From: an uncultured Porphyromonadaceae bacterium
Lineage (GTDB): Bacteria > Bacteroidota > Bacteroidia > Bacteroidales > Muribaculaceae
Length of the DNA stretch: 64,000 nt
Reading direction: 5' to 3'
Assembly (NCBI GenBank): GCA_947573485.1
Contig: CANPGB010000005.1
Span: 1 to 64,000 of the forward strand
Shown piece after piece: positions 27,813-36,433 of the stretch; position 1 is the stretch's first letter, and each line of letters opens with the position of its first letter. Position numbers and translations under genes: made by a program. The notes beneath the pieces were generated by a model. That model ran no database searches. It was not told where the DNA came from and saw only the letters and a list, made by a program, of their open reading frames with translations.

Positions 27813-29107
27813 AAAAGAAACAGCAGACTTACGACGTTTTCATAAGCTATCGCCGTGCTGGCGGCGCGCAATATGCCCGCAACCTCCAGGTGCTTCTGCA
27901 AATGCGTGGTTACAAGGTGTTTCTTGACTACGATGAGCTGATTGAAGGCTTTTTCCGACCGGAAATCGAGGCGGCGATACGTAACTCCGACGTATACCTG
28001 CTGGTGCTCTCCGAAGGGGCGCTCGATCGCTGCAACGAAGAGGGCAATTGGGTGCGCCGCGAGATTGAGATTGCACTCGACGCAAAAAAGGTGTTTGTGC
28101 CCATCAACGCCGACAATTCATATAAAGGCATGCCCGCCGATGTACCCGAGGCCATACGTCATGCCGTTGAAGAGACTCAGCACCAGGAAGTTCGCTTCGG
28201 GCAGCCACTGCAGTCCGACATCGACCTTCTGGTAAAGCGCCGTATAAAGCCTTATGTGAGCAAGCGCAAGCGTCGTGGCAAAGCACTCGCCATTGTTGCG
28301 GCATGTATAGCCGGAGCAGCCTTGTGTGCAGGTGGCTTCTTTGCCCTGCGCTCGCATGAACTGAAGCAGCTCAAGCAGGGTGTAGAGTTCAATGGGGCGG
28401 CGGTTGTGTTCAGCAGCGAGGCGGGGCGCCCCGAAGTCATGGCGGCGAAGGAGATTCTCTCGCAGATGAAGTATATTAACGGAGGAAGTTTCACCCAAGG
28501 AGCCGATTCTGCGGAAATTATCCGCTATGCCGATTTTGTGGAACCCGACTTCGAGACTCCGGCAAGCCGCCGCACCGTCGAGCCTTTTTATCTCGGCAGC
28601 CTTGAAGTGAGCGAGCGGCAATGGAACGCCGTGATGCGCAAGAGCGACAGCGGCGGCGAGCTACCCGTACGCGCGGTTTCGTACAGCGATGCCGAAGCCT
28701 TCTGCCGCAGGCTCAGCACTATAACCGGGCTGCTCTTCCGTCTGCCCTCAGAAACCGAGTGGGAGTACGCCGCCCGCGGAGGAGCCCGACCCGAAGGCTA
28801 CGTCTATGCCGGAGGAGAGCGCGTCTCCGATGTAGCCTGGTGCCGTGAAAACAGCTCGGGGGCACCCGAAGCCCGTCTCCTTACCGGGACTATCGACGAT
28901 ATTTTCAACCTCAGCGGCAATGTGGCCGAATGGTGCGCCGATGATTTCTTACCTTACAACGAAGCCGTCGCTCCAATAGCAGCGGGACTCAAAGTTGTTC
29001 GGGGCGGCTCTTACGGCTCTGAGGAGTACGAGCTCACCGTTTTCCACCGCGACGGCGTGGCTCCCGACCAAAAGTCGGAGTTTGTAGGTTTCCGTGTTGC
29101 CATATGA
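27809..29107 (+). CDS. Locus A: TIR - TM - FGE-sulfatase-like protein
   Basis: 432 aa. The N-terminal TIR domain (5-105; VFISYRR; candidate catalytic Glu 85 in WVRREIEIAL) is followed by a linker, one membrane helix (158-180) and a formylglycine-generating-enzyme/SUMF1-like domain (about 222-432; INGGSFTQG, LPSETEWEYAARGG, NLSGNVAEWC, VVRGGSY, GFRVA). The FGE fold is predicted outside the cytoplasm. The two catalytic cysteines of true FGE, which follow the RGGS motif, are absent, so it is more likely a binding or scaffold domain. TIR domains of this type can cleave NAD+. ATGA overlaps on both sides. Confidence 0.85.
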   Translation: MKKKQQTYDVFISYRRAGGAQYARNLQVLLQMRGYKVFLDYDELIEGFFRPEIEAAIRNSDVYLLVLSEGALDRCNEEGNWVRREIEIALDAKKVFVPINADNSYKGMPADVPEAIRHAVEETQHQEVRFGQPLQSDIDLLVKRRIKPYVSKRKRRGKALAIVAACIAGAALCAGGFFALRSHELKQLKQGVEFNGAAVVFSSEAGRPEVMAAKEILSQMKYINGGSFTQGADSAEIIRYADFVEPDFETPASRRTVEPFYLGSLEVSERQWNAVMRKSDSGGELPVRAVSYSDAEAFCRRLSTITGLLFRLPSETEWEYAARGGARPEGYVYAGGERVSDVAWCRENSSGAPEARLLTGTIDDIFNLSGNVAEWCADDFLPYNEAVAPIAAGLKVVRGGSYGSEEYELTVFHRDGVAPDQKSEFVGFRVAI

Positions 29108-29742
29108 AAAAGTTCCTGACCTCACTGATGATGTGCGCCATGCTTCACGCTGCCGCCGCCGAGCCTGCCGATGTGGCCACAGTCGCCACCGCGTGCGAGG
29201 CCGTGGCCGAAGCTTATGCCAAGGGGAGCACTGTGCAGCTGCGTTCTGCCGCCAACACACTTCGCTCATTGGCAATCGAGCACCCCACCCTGCTCAACCA
29301 AACGGGCGGCCGCAAGCTCTCGCTCGACAACCATTATATCTTCGATGAAGTGTTTATCGATAGCCTCATCACCAACAGGGCAGTAATCTCCTTCGCCCGC
29401 GAATATGCCCGCAGGCGCGAGAACAAACGAGGGTCGGGGCACCTCGGGCAGGCCGTATATCTTAAAAACATGATAGTCGCCGCAGGCGATACTTTGAAAA
29501 TACGTACGGCAGTGCGCGGTGCCAAGAATTTTGCAGTGGTCGCCGAACCCGGCGGACTGCTCACCCTGCAGATTCGCGACATCAAGGGCTTGCCTCTCTA
29601 CAGCGAGCGCGACCGCGCAAAGACCGGAGCTCAGAGCCGCCGCGCAAAGGTAGCTTTCGAGAGCGGCGAGGCGCAGGCCGTTGAGCTCCTGATTGTAAAC
29701 TGCGGAGAGCACGACAGCTCTTTTGCCTTGATTTTCGACTGA
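29104..29742 (+). CDS. Locus A: secreted protein with beta-rich C-terminus
   Basis: 212 aa. A signal peptide (1-19, ending AAAA-EP) is followed by a helical region (20-75) and a beta-rich C-terminal half. The last 90 residues resemble the locus B protein at 49148: both have a G-T-L/V strand start, a central GG turn and an ending of the form L-x-I-x-N...SFAxI. No known family recognised. It is ATGA-coupled to the TIR-FGE gene and is probably a periplasmic or outer-membrane partner of the FGE domain (inference). Confidence 0.75.
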   Translation: MKKFLTSLMMCAMLHAAAAEPADVATVATACEAVAEAYAKGSTVQLRSAANTLRSLAIEHPTLLNQTGGRKLSLDNHYIFDEVFIDSLITNRAVISFAREYARRRENKRGSGHLGQAVYLKNMIVAAGDTLKIRTAVRGAKNFAVVAEPGGLLTLQIRDIKGLPLYSERDRAKTGAQSRRAKVAFESGEAQAVELLIVNCGEHDSSFALIFD

Positions 29743-29759
29743 CACATACAATAAAAAAT

Positions 29760-29798
29760 CACGGGCTGCCCTGCCGAAGCGGAGCAGCCCGTGTTTTT
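29760..29798. terminator. Bidirectional rho-independent terminator
   Basis: CACGGGCTGC (29760-29769) pairs with GCAGCCCGTG (29784-29793). A T-run follows on the plus side and an A-run precedes it, so it can end both locus A and the convergent NagB-PIG-L gene. Confidence 0.88.
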
Positions 29799-29815
29799 AT
29801 AGGGAGTATATTGCT

Positions 29816-31789
29816 TTAGAGTGGCTTATATTCCACGAAAGCTTCCATAGCTTCGTAAGAAGCGAGGCCGAGCTCCTCGTAGAGTTGAGCGGTGGCGCGG
29901 TTGCGGTCTTCGGCACGCTGCCAGAAGAGACGGTCGTCGTCGCCAAGGAAGGGAGCGTTCTCCATTTGGCACTGGTGCTTGAGGATAGAGTTACGCTTCG
30001 AGCGGAGTTCCTCGGGGCTGATAGGCACTGCCATTTCGATATGGTCGATTTCCCATTCTGCCCAGGCACCGCGGTACATCCATATGCGGCAGTCGGCCAT
30101 CCAGGGTTCGTCTTTGAGCTCGTCTATAGCGGCGAGAACGGCGTCGGTGCACACCTTGTGTGTTCCGTGGGGGTCGGCGAGGTCACCGGCCACGAAAATC
30201 TGGTGAGGCTTGACGTCTTCGAGGAGGCGCTTCACGATATCGACATCGCGCTGCGAGAGTTCGCCTTTCTTAATGGTACCGGTTTCATAGAAGGGCAGAC
30301 GGAGGAAGTGGATATTCTCGTCTTTCACACCTATATATTGGCAGGCGAGAGTGGCCTCGGCCTGGCGAATCATAGTCTTGATTTCGCGGACGTCGGCGCT
30401 GTCGATGTCGCCGGCTTTCTTCTCAGCAACAGCCTTGTGCACTTCCTTGGAGAGTTTGCCGTAACCGTCGGCAAAGCCGAACATGGGGGCAATCTTATCC
30501 ATCATCAGGAAGTAGCGCATCATATCTTCGTCGCCTACAGCGATGTTACCCGAGGTCTCGTAAGCCACATGCACATCGTGGTGCTGGTCGACGAGGCGCT
30601 GGAGCGTGCCGCCCATAGAGATAACGTCGTCGTCGGGGTGGGGAGAGAATACGATAACGCGCTTGGGATAGGGATTGGCGCGCTCGGGGCGGTCGGTATC
30701 GTCGGCATTGGGTTTACCGCCGGGCCAGCCTGTAATGGTGTGCTGCAGGTTGTTGAACACCATTATATTTACGTTGTAGGCCGAGCCGTAGAGGGCGAGG
30801 AGCTCGCCGAGACCCCAGTCGTTGTAGTCTTTATCGGTGAGTTTGAGGATAGGCTTGCCGGTCATCTTGCTGAGCCATACGATAGCGCGGCGGATGAGCT
30901 TATTGTTCCACTCGCACGATGTCACCTTCCAGGGGTGCGATATGCGGGTGAGGTCTTCGGCACCTGCGAGGTCGGTAACGACTTTCACGTGGGGGTGACC
31001 CTGGAGGAGCGAAGCGGGAACGGCTGTTGTGGAGTCTTCCTCTACGGTGCGGCGGATGATGTCGGCGCTTGCCTCACCCCATGCCATGGAGAGCACGCGG
31101 CGTGCGCTCACGATGTTGGCAATGCCGAGGGTAATGGCGTTCGAGGGCACGGTATCGCATTTGTAGCTCTTGCCGATGCGGTGGCGCGACTCGCTGCCGA
31201 GGAGCACCAGGCGACAGTAGCTCGAGGCCTGAGTACCGGGTTCGTTGAAGGCTATGGAGCCGTTGGGGGCAATCTCGCACAGAGCCACGTCGATGCCGCC
31301 TTCGGCAGCTATTGCCTGCTCGTAAGCCTGGCAATACTCATACATGGTCTCTTTTGTAATAGCCGGATTGATCGAGCGGACGTTCTCGGGCTTTACATTG
31401 ACGTGCTGAAGGAAAACTTCGGTAAGACGGGTGAGAGTCGACGGCCCCTGGGGTTCGAGGGGGAAGAACTCCGAGATGTTGAATACGATAACTTTTTCAA
31501 AGTCAACCTTACCTTCTTTATATAGGTTGATGAGGCTGGCATAAACGCGGTGAGTGCTGTCGCCGGCACCGAGTGCGAGCACGCACTTGCCGTTGAGGTC
31601 GGTGTAGCGCTTGATGTAGCGCACAATTTCAGAAGCAATAAAGTCGGCACCGTCGGTAGCGGTTTCAAAAACACGTGTGTCGATTTTTTCTTCGCGGCGC
31701 AGGGCGGCGAGTTCAATCTCGCTGTCGGGGTTGTAGTACCTGCGCGGGATTCTGTCCAGTTTGATCTGGCTACTTAAATCGTTTCTCAT
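29816..31789 (-). CDS. NagB-like / PIG-L (LmbE) deacetylase fusion
   Basis: 657 aa. Residues about 35-300 have the NagB (glucosamine-6-phosphate deaminase) fold and residues about 375-600 a PIG-L/LmbE zinc deacetylase with SPHPDDD (382-388) and DPHGTH. The combination suggests amino-sugar deacetylation plus deamination. Relative to E. coli NagB, catalytic D72 is Ser 106 (NISEF), D141 is Asn 176 and H143 is Ser 178 (PNGSIAFNEP), while E148 is kept as Glu 183. The deaminase domain may therefore be inactive or altered; the deacetylase metal ligands look intact. Long fusions of this kind occur in other Bacteroidota. Confidence 0.88.
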   Translation of the reverse strand: MRNDLSSQIKLDRIPRRYYNPDSEIELAALRREEKIDTRVFETATDGADFIASEIVRYIKRYTDLNGKCVLALGAGDSTHRVYASLINLYKEGKVDFEKVIVFNISEFFPLEPQGPSTLTRLTEVFLQHVNVKPENVRSINPAITKETMYEYCQAYEQAIAAEGGIDVALCEIAPNGSIAFNEPGTQASSYCRLVLLGSESRHRIGKSYKCDTVPSNAITLGIANIVSARRVLSMAWGEASADIIRRTVEEDSTTAVPASLLQGHPHVKVVTDLAGAEDLTRISHPWKVTSCEWNNKLIRRAIVWLSKMTGKPILKLTDKDYNDWGLGELLALYGSAYNVNIMVFNNLQHTITGWPGGKPNADDTDRPERANPYPKRVIVFSPHPDDDVISMGGTLQRLVDQHHDVHVAYETSGNIAVGDEDMMRYFLMMDKIAPMFGFADGYGKLSKEVHKAVAEKKAGDIDSADVREIKTMIRQAEATLACQYIGVKDENIHFLRLPFYETGTIKKGELSQRDVDIVKRLLEDVKPHQIFVAGDLADPHGTHKVCTDAVLAAIDELKDEPWMADCRIWMYRGAWAEWEIDHIEMAVPISPEELRSKRNSILKHQCQMENAPFLGDDDRLFWQRAEDRNRATAQLYEELGLASYEAMEAFVEYKPL

Positions 31790-31837
31790 TTAATAGTCGT
31801 CCTATAATTAGGGTAGTGTTAGTTTTTTTCTAAGCCA

Positions 31838-31867
31838 CAAAATTAAGAATAATTTTGCAAACGACAA
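31838..31867 (-). promoter_or_regulatory. -33/-7 promoter of NagB-PIG-L gene
   Basis: Minus strand: TTG (31867-31865), 19 nt, then TAATTTTG (31845-31838), about 48 nt before the ATG. Confidence 0.6.
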
Positions 31868-32181
31868 TCTTTTTCCTTATTTTTCGCGCAAAGAAATTTT
31901 TATTGCAAAATGCACCCGAGCCCTCATCTTATTTAAAATTATTTCAAATAGTTGATAAAGTAGTAAATCGGCGTCAGAGTGCGTCTTAGAGCTTTTATTC
32001 AAGTCTCACAAAAGTACCGCGCTCTCTCGGTCCACTACTTTAAATCGGCTGTATATTACTAATTTACAAGCTACAACACACAAAAATATGAAGCAAAGAT
32101 AAAACACAAATGGCAATTCTATGCTAAGTGGTTGAAACTGCGAATCTTGCACAAAAATCGTATTTTGCAAATAATTCTGCA
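31868..32181. other. AT-rich intergenic region upstream of dnaA
   Basis: This stretch between the divergent NagB-PIG-L gene and dnaA is AT-rich. I find no protein gene, no tRNA and no clear cluster of TTATNCACA-type DnaA boxes. It may hold leader sequence or unrecognised regulatory sites. Confidence 0.5.
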
Positions 32182-32213
32182 TTTGTTTTAGAATTTTTTT
32201 TGCCCGAATTTTG
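32182..32213 (+). promoter_or_regulatory. -33/-7 promoter of dnaA
   Basis: TTTG (32182-32185) precedes GAATTTTG (32206-32213, one mismatch to TAnnTTTG) by 20 nt. The leader to the ATG at 32256 would be about 40 nt. Confidence 0.6.
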
Positions 32214-32255
32214 TATCGCAAAATCGGTAAAGCCGATAAGAAACCCTATATATTT

Positions 32256-33656
32256 ATGAACGCAACGCACCAAGAACTTTGGGAGCAGTGTCGTGCCTTT
32301 ATCAAGGACAACATCTCGCCCCTGCACTTCGATACCTGGTTCCGCGACATCACACTGGAGAAGTATGATGCCGAGGCCCGAACGCTTGTGCTCATGGTGC
32401 AGTCGTCATTCTTTGTCGATGTACTCGAAGAGCGCTTCCAGCCCGTGCTCCGCGCGGCGGTGAAAAAAGTGTTCGGCGAAGGTATTCAGATTTTCTACGG
32501 CTACCGCACGGTAGGCAACGACCCCAGCTCTGCAAGCGTTCAGAAGAGCTCGTCGCCCTCACCCACCATACTTGCACAGCGCACGGCAAAGGCCGCCAAC
32601 CCCTTTACCAACGACAACCGCGACGACTTCGACCCGCAGCTCAATCCACGATACACTTTCGAGAACTACTGCGAGAGCGACAGTAACAAAATCGCGCGTT
32701 CGATAGGCGAGGCAATCGGCAACAACCCCGCGCTCAAAACCTTCAACCCGCTCTTCGTGTTCGGTCCTGCCGGTGTGGGCAAAACGCACCTCATCCAGGC
32801 GATAGGCATCCGCATCAAGGAGCGCAACCCTCAGGCACGCGTACTTTATGTAACGGCTCGCCTCTTCCAGAGCCAGTTTACCGCGGCCGCAGCACGCGAC
32901 AAGGATATCAACAGCTTCTTCCACTTCTACCAGAGCATCGATACACTCATCATCGACGATATCCAGGACCTGCAGAACGCACCCAAGACTCAGAACACTT
33001 TCTTCCACATTTTCAACCACCTGCGCCAGCACGACAAGCAGATTATAATGTCGAGCGACCGCTCGCCCGCCGAAATGGAGGGCTTCGAGGAGCGACTGCT
33101 GAGCCGCTTCAAGTGGGGCATGCAGGTAGAGCTCGAGCGTCCCGACATCGAACTGCGCCGCGACGTGCTCAAACTCAAAGCCGAGCAAGACGGCCTTGCA
33201 ATTCCGGGCGACGTGGCTGAGTTCATTGCCTCGAACGTTACCAACAGCGTGCGCGAGCTCGAAGGCATAATGGTGTCGCTCATGGCTCATGCCACTGTAC
33301 TTAACCGCGACATATCGCTCGAACTTGCCCGCCGCGTAATGGCCAACGCCGTAAAAATCAACCGTAAGCAGGTAAACTTCGAGATGATTGCCGATGCCGT
33401 GGCAGCACACTACGGCATTGCGCCCGACCTCATCTTTACCAAAACCCGCAAACGCGAAGTCTCCGATGCCCGTCAGGTGGTGATGTATCTTGCCAAAAAG
33501 ATCGCGCACATGCCCCTTACTACTATCGGGCACAAGCTCGACCGCACTCATGCCACGGTTATCTACGCATGCAACAATATCGAAGACCGCCTCAGCACCG
33601 AGAAGAAACTTTCATCAGACATCGAGGCAATTGAGGCGGCTATCGCAGCACAATAA
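32256..33656 (+). CDS. dnaA: Chromosomal replication initiator DnaA
   Basis: 466 aa with all four DnaA regions: N-terminal domain I (WEQCRAFIKDNISPLHFDTWF), a variable linker (about 85-125), the AAA+ domain with Walker A GPAGVGKT (170-177) and Walker B LIIDDIQ, and the C-terminal DNA-binding domain ending in the LDRTHATVIYA signature. Binds origin DnaA boxes and starts replication. The ATG at 32256 was chosen; a TTG 45 nt upstream lies in the promoter motif and gives an atypical N-terminus. Confidence 0.98.
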   Translation: MNATHQELWEQCRAFIKDNISPLHFDTWFRDITLEKYDAEARTLVLMVQSSFFVDVLEERFQPVLRAAVKKVFGEGIQIFYGYRTVGNDPSSASVQKSSSPSPTILAQRTAKAANPFTNDNRDDFDPQLNPRYTFENYCESDSNKIARSIGEAIGNNPALKTFNPLFVFGPAGVGKTHLIQAIGIRIKERNPQARVLYVTARLFQSQFTAAAARDKDINSFFHFYQSIDTLIIDDIQDLQNAPKTQNTFFHIFNHLRQHDKQIIMSSDRSPAEMEGFEERLLSRFKWGMQVELERPDIELRRDVLKLKAEQDGLAIPGDVAEFIASNVTNSVRELEGIMVSLMAHATVLNRDISLELARRVMANAVKINRKQVNFEMIADAVAAHYGIAPDLIFTKTRKREVSDARQVVMYLAKKIAHMPLTTIGHKLDRTHATVIYACNNIEDRLSTEKKLSSDIEAIEAAIAAQ

Positions 33657-33775
33657 CGAGTGCTAAAATTCCTTAACGGAAAGGAGCGGAAGTAAAGTAA
33701 TTACGGAAATTTTTATTTAATTATTTTTAAGACTCCAAAACACTGAGGGGCAGGTAAAATCACGATTAAAATCAC

Positions 33776-33783
33776 TACTTTTG
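33776..33783 (+). promoter_or_regulatory. -7 promoter motif of rseC-rnf operon
   Basis: TACTTTTG lies 20 nt before the rseC ATG in a 147-nt gap after dnaA. No strong -33 element was assigned. Confidence 0.55.
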
Positions 33784-33803
33784 TGGTCGAAATTCAAGAG
33801 TAG

Positions 33804-34238
33804 ATGGAATCGTGCGAGCTAACACACACGGCAGAAATCACCGTAGTAAGCAATAATCACATTTATGCCCGTTTCTCCCCGCAGGAGAAGCCCGATGATT
33901 GCGGCGGCTGCGCCCTCGCGGGGGTGTGCGGCAACAGCAAAAGCATGGTCGAAGTCGAGGTTTCGGCTCCGCCAGGCATGATACCTCTCGGGCCCGGCAG
34001 CCACGTCAGAATATCGCCAAGACCGGGAGCGCGCTTGCGGGGCACCCTGCTTCTGTTCGGGTTGCCCTTGGCAGTTTTCCTGGCGGTTGCCGCTATGCTC
34101 CGCCTCACCGAGCTCGAGCAAGGTCTGGCGGCTCTCATTTCACTGGCGGCAGCCGCATTGACCTACGCCGTGATTCACTACCTTGAAAAACACAGAGGAA
34201 AGCCTATGTGGTATGTATGCGAAATTCTGAATCCTTAA
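33804..34238 (+). CDS. RseC/SoxR-reducing-system family membrane protein
   Basis: 144 aa. An N-terminal domain carries a Cys cluster (CGGCALAGVC, about 33-43), followed by two membrane helices (about 77-95 and 101-120). Matches the RseC/MucC family, which is often encoded with Rnf and may take part in electron transfer to SoxR or in complex assembly. It lies 9 nt before rnfB and is probably the first operon gene. Confidence 0.88.
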   Translation: MESCELTHTAEITVVSNNHIYARFSPQEKPDDCGGCALAGVCGNSKSMVEVEVSAPPGMIPLGPGSHVRISPRPGARLRGTLLLFGLPLAVFLAVAAMLRLTELEQGLAALISLAAAALTYAVIHYLEKHRGKPMWYVCEILNP

Positions 34239-34247
34239 AAACTATAA

Positions 34248-35111
34248 ATGTCCTTATTACTGTCTACAATACTTATCTTGGGAGTCCTCGGGCTTGTCGG
34301 CGCATTGATTCTATATGCCACAGCCCGCAAATTCCACGTTGAGGAAGACCCTCGGGTCGACGCCATAGCCTCTCTGCTACCGGGCGCCAACTGCGGCGGC
34401 TGCGGATTGAAAGGTTGTCGCGACTTTGCCACCCGATGCGTGGCAAGCGGCTCGCTCGAAGGTTTCCACTGCCCGGTGTCGGGGAGCGAAACCCTCTCAA
34501 AAATCGCTTCTATATTAGGTGTAGAGCCTCTCGGCGAGGCTGAGCGTAAGATTGCCGTACTCAAATGCAACGGCAGCTGCAAGGCACGTCCCGAGCGCTA
34601 TGTGTACGACGGCGCCATGAGCTGTGCCGTTATGGACTCAGTGGCTGTTGGCAACCGCGGCTGCTCCTACGGCTGTCTGGGCTGCGGCGACTGCACAGAG
34701 GTGTGCAAGTTCGGAGCCATTGCTATTAATAAAGAGACCCTGCTGCCCGAAGTGGATACCGACCGATGCACCGCCTGCGGCGCATGCGTGAGCGAGTGCC
34801 CCCGTCACCTTCTCGAATTGCGCCCCGCAGGCAGGCGCGACCGCCGCGTGTGGGTTGCATGCAACAACCGTGAGCGTGGCGCTGTGGCACGACGCACATG
34901 CTCGGCAGCGTGCATAGGCTGCGGCAAGTGCGTTAAAGCCTGCCCCTTCGGTGCCGTAACTGTAAACGATAACCTCTCATATATCGACCCCGCTCTCTGC
35001 AAGGCCTGCGGCAAGTGTGTGGGAGAGTGCCCCACGGGAGCTATTCTCGCTACTTTCAGTATTGTAAAACCCGCCGCCAAAGCCGCGGCCACACAAGAAG
35101 CAAGGCCATGA
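34248..35111 (+). CDS. rnfB: Rnf electron transport complex subunit B
   Basis: 287 aa. An N-terminal membrane helix (about 3-24) is followed by a cysteine-rich Fe-S domain starting CGGCGLKGC and several CxxCxxCxxxC ferredoxin clusters (for example CTACGACVSECP and CKACGKCVGECP). RnfB takes electrons from ferredoxin at the cytoplasmic face of the membrane. Translationally coupled to rnfC through ATGA. Confidence 0.95.
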   Translation: MSLLLSTILILGVLGLVGALILYATARKFHVEEDPRVDAIASLLPGANCGGCGLKGCRDFATRCVASGSLEGFHCPVSGSETLSKIASILGVEPLGEAERKIAVLKCNGSCKARPERYVYDGAMSCAVMDSVAVGNRGCSYGCLGCGDCTEVCKFGAIAINKETLLPEVDTDRCTACGACVSECPRHLLELRPAGRRDRRVWVACNNRERGAVARRTCSAACIGCGKCVKACPFGAVTVNDNLSYIDPALCKACGKCVGECPTGAILATFSIVKPAAKAAATQEARP

Positions 35112-36433
35112 GACACAGCTTCAGCAAAGGCGGTATTCATCCGCCACAGAACAAGACAGCAAGCCGCACCATACATCTCCAGCCGCTGCCCATGACTGCC
35201 TGCGTGCCTCTCACCCAGCACATTGGCTCCCCGGCCATACCCGTGGTAGAGCGCGGCGCCACCGTAAGCCGCGGCATGATGATAGCGCGCGACGCCTCTT
35301 TTGTATCGGCATCGGTGCATGCCCCCATAAGCGGCACTGTGTCGGCTATAGATAACGTGATTATGCCCAACGGCAAACCGGCTCAGGCCATTGTGATAAA
35401 GGCAAGCGAGGAGCAGCACGCCGCCGATACCATAGCACGCGAACGCTACTGGGCACAGATTATTCCCGGCGACACCGACCGCGAGCTCTCTGAGAAACTC
35501 TCCAGTGAGGAGATACGCCGCTATATATCGCAGGCGGGAATAGTGGGTCTCGGAGGCGCCACCTTCCCCTCGCACGTGAAATTGTCGCTCAAACCCGAGC
35601 AAAAGCCTGAGATTCTGATTCTCAACGGCTGCGAGTGCGAGCCTTACCTCATGTGCGACGACGCTCTCATGAGCACCTACCCCGCTCGTATTGTGGAGGG
35701 CGTGGAGCTTATGATGAAAGCCGGCGGTATTCCCAAGGCGGTAATTGCCATGGAAGACAACAAGCCCGAGGCTGCCGAAGCCATAAGACGCGCCATAGAC
35801 CCTGGGCAGAACATATCACTTACCGTGCTCCGCACTAAATACCCCCAGGGCGGCGAGAAGCAATTGATTGAGGCAGTCACCGGCCGACGTCTCGCTTCGG
35901 GAGCGTTACCGATAAGCGTTGGCGCCGTGGTGCACAATGTTGCAACAGCGTTCGCCGTATGGCAGGCCGTAGCTACAGGCCTACCTCTTATCGAGAGGGT
36001 TATCACAATAACAGGCGACATCCCCGCCGAACAGCGCCGCAACTACATGGCTGCCATAGGCACACCTTTCTCTGAATTTCAGTTCACGCTTCCGGCAGAA
36101 GCGCGTGCCATTGTCGGAGGTCCGATGATGGGCCGCACGGCCGTCAATCTCGACGCGCCCGTTACAAAAGGCACCTCGGGTCTCACTCTTCTCGCGGGAA
36201 AATCGCGCCGCCCGGTGCAGGCTTGCATACGCTGCGGAGCCTGCGTCGATGCCTGCCCCATGGGTTTGGAGCCATACCTCCTTTCGGCCTACGGGCGCCT
36301 GCGCCTCTTCGACGAAGCGCGTCAGGCCGACGTCGCCGACTGCCTTGAGTGCGGCGCCTGCAGCTGGTCGTGCCCCTCGTCGCGCCCGCTCCTCGACTAT
36401 ATACGAATCGCTAAACAACGTTCACGAAAATGA
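35108..36433 (+). CDS. rnfC: Rnf electron transport complex subunit C
   Basis: 441 aa. The N-terminal FSKGGIHPPQNK is typical of RnfC. A flavin/NADH-binding SLBB-type core follows (GLGGATFPSHVK, NGCECEPYL), ending with two [4Fe-4S] motifs (CIRCGACVDACPMGL and CLECGACSWSCPS). This is the NADH-side subunit. The ATG at 35108 overlaps rnfB TGA; a reading from 35015 is excluded by overlap. Confidence 0.95.
   Translation: MRHSFSKGGIHPPQNKTASRTIHLQPLPMTACVPLTQHIGSPAIPVVERGATVSRGMMIARDASFVSASVHAPISGTVSAIDNVIMPNGKPAQAIVIKASEEQHAADTIARERYWAQIIPGDTDRELSEKLSSEEIRRYISQAGIVGLGGATFPSHVKLSLKPEQKPEILILNGCECEPYLMCDDALMSTYPARIVEGVELMMKAGGIPKAVIAMEDNKPEAAEAIRRAIDPGQNISLTVLRTKYPQGGEKQLIEAVTGRRLASGALPISVGAVVHNVATAFAVWQAVATGLPLIERVITITGDIPAEQRRNYMAAIGTPFSEFQFTLPAEARAIVGGPMMGRTAVNLDAPVTKGTSGLTLLAGKSRRPVQACIRCGACVDACPMGLEPYLLSAYGRLRLFDEARQADVADCLECGACSWSCPSSRPLLDYIRIAKQRSRK

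Noticed and set aside
29885-31525. 546-codon plus-strand frame opposite the NagB-PIG-L gene
   Set aside because: Antisense shadow; the minus-strand product has clear domains.
31868-32255. Replication origin upstream of dnaA
   Set aside because: The gap is AT-rich but no cluster of TTATNCACA-type boxes or repeated DnaA sites was found, and in Bacteroidota the origin need not be beside dnaA.
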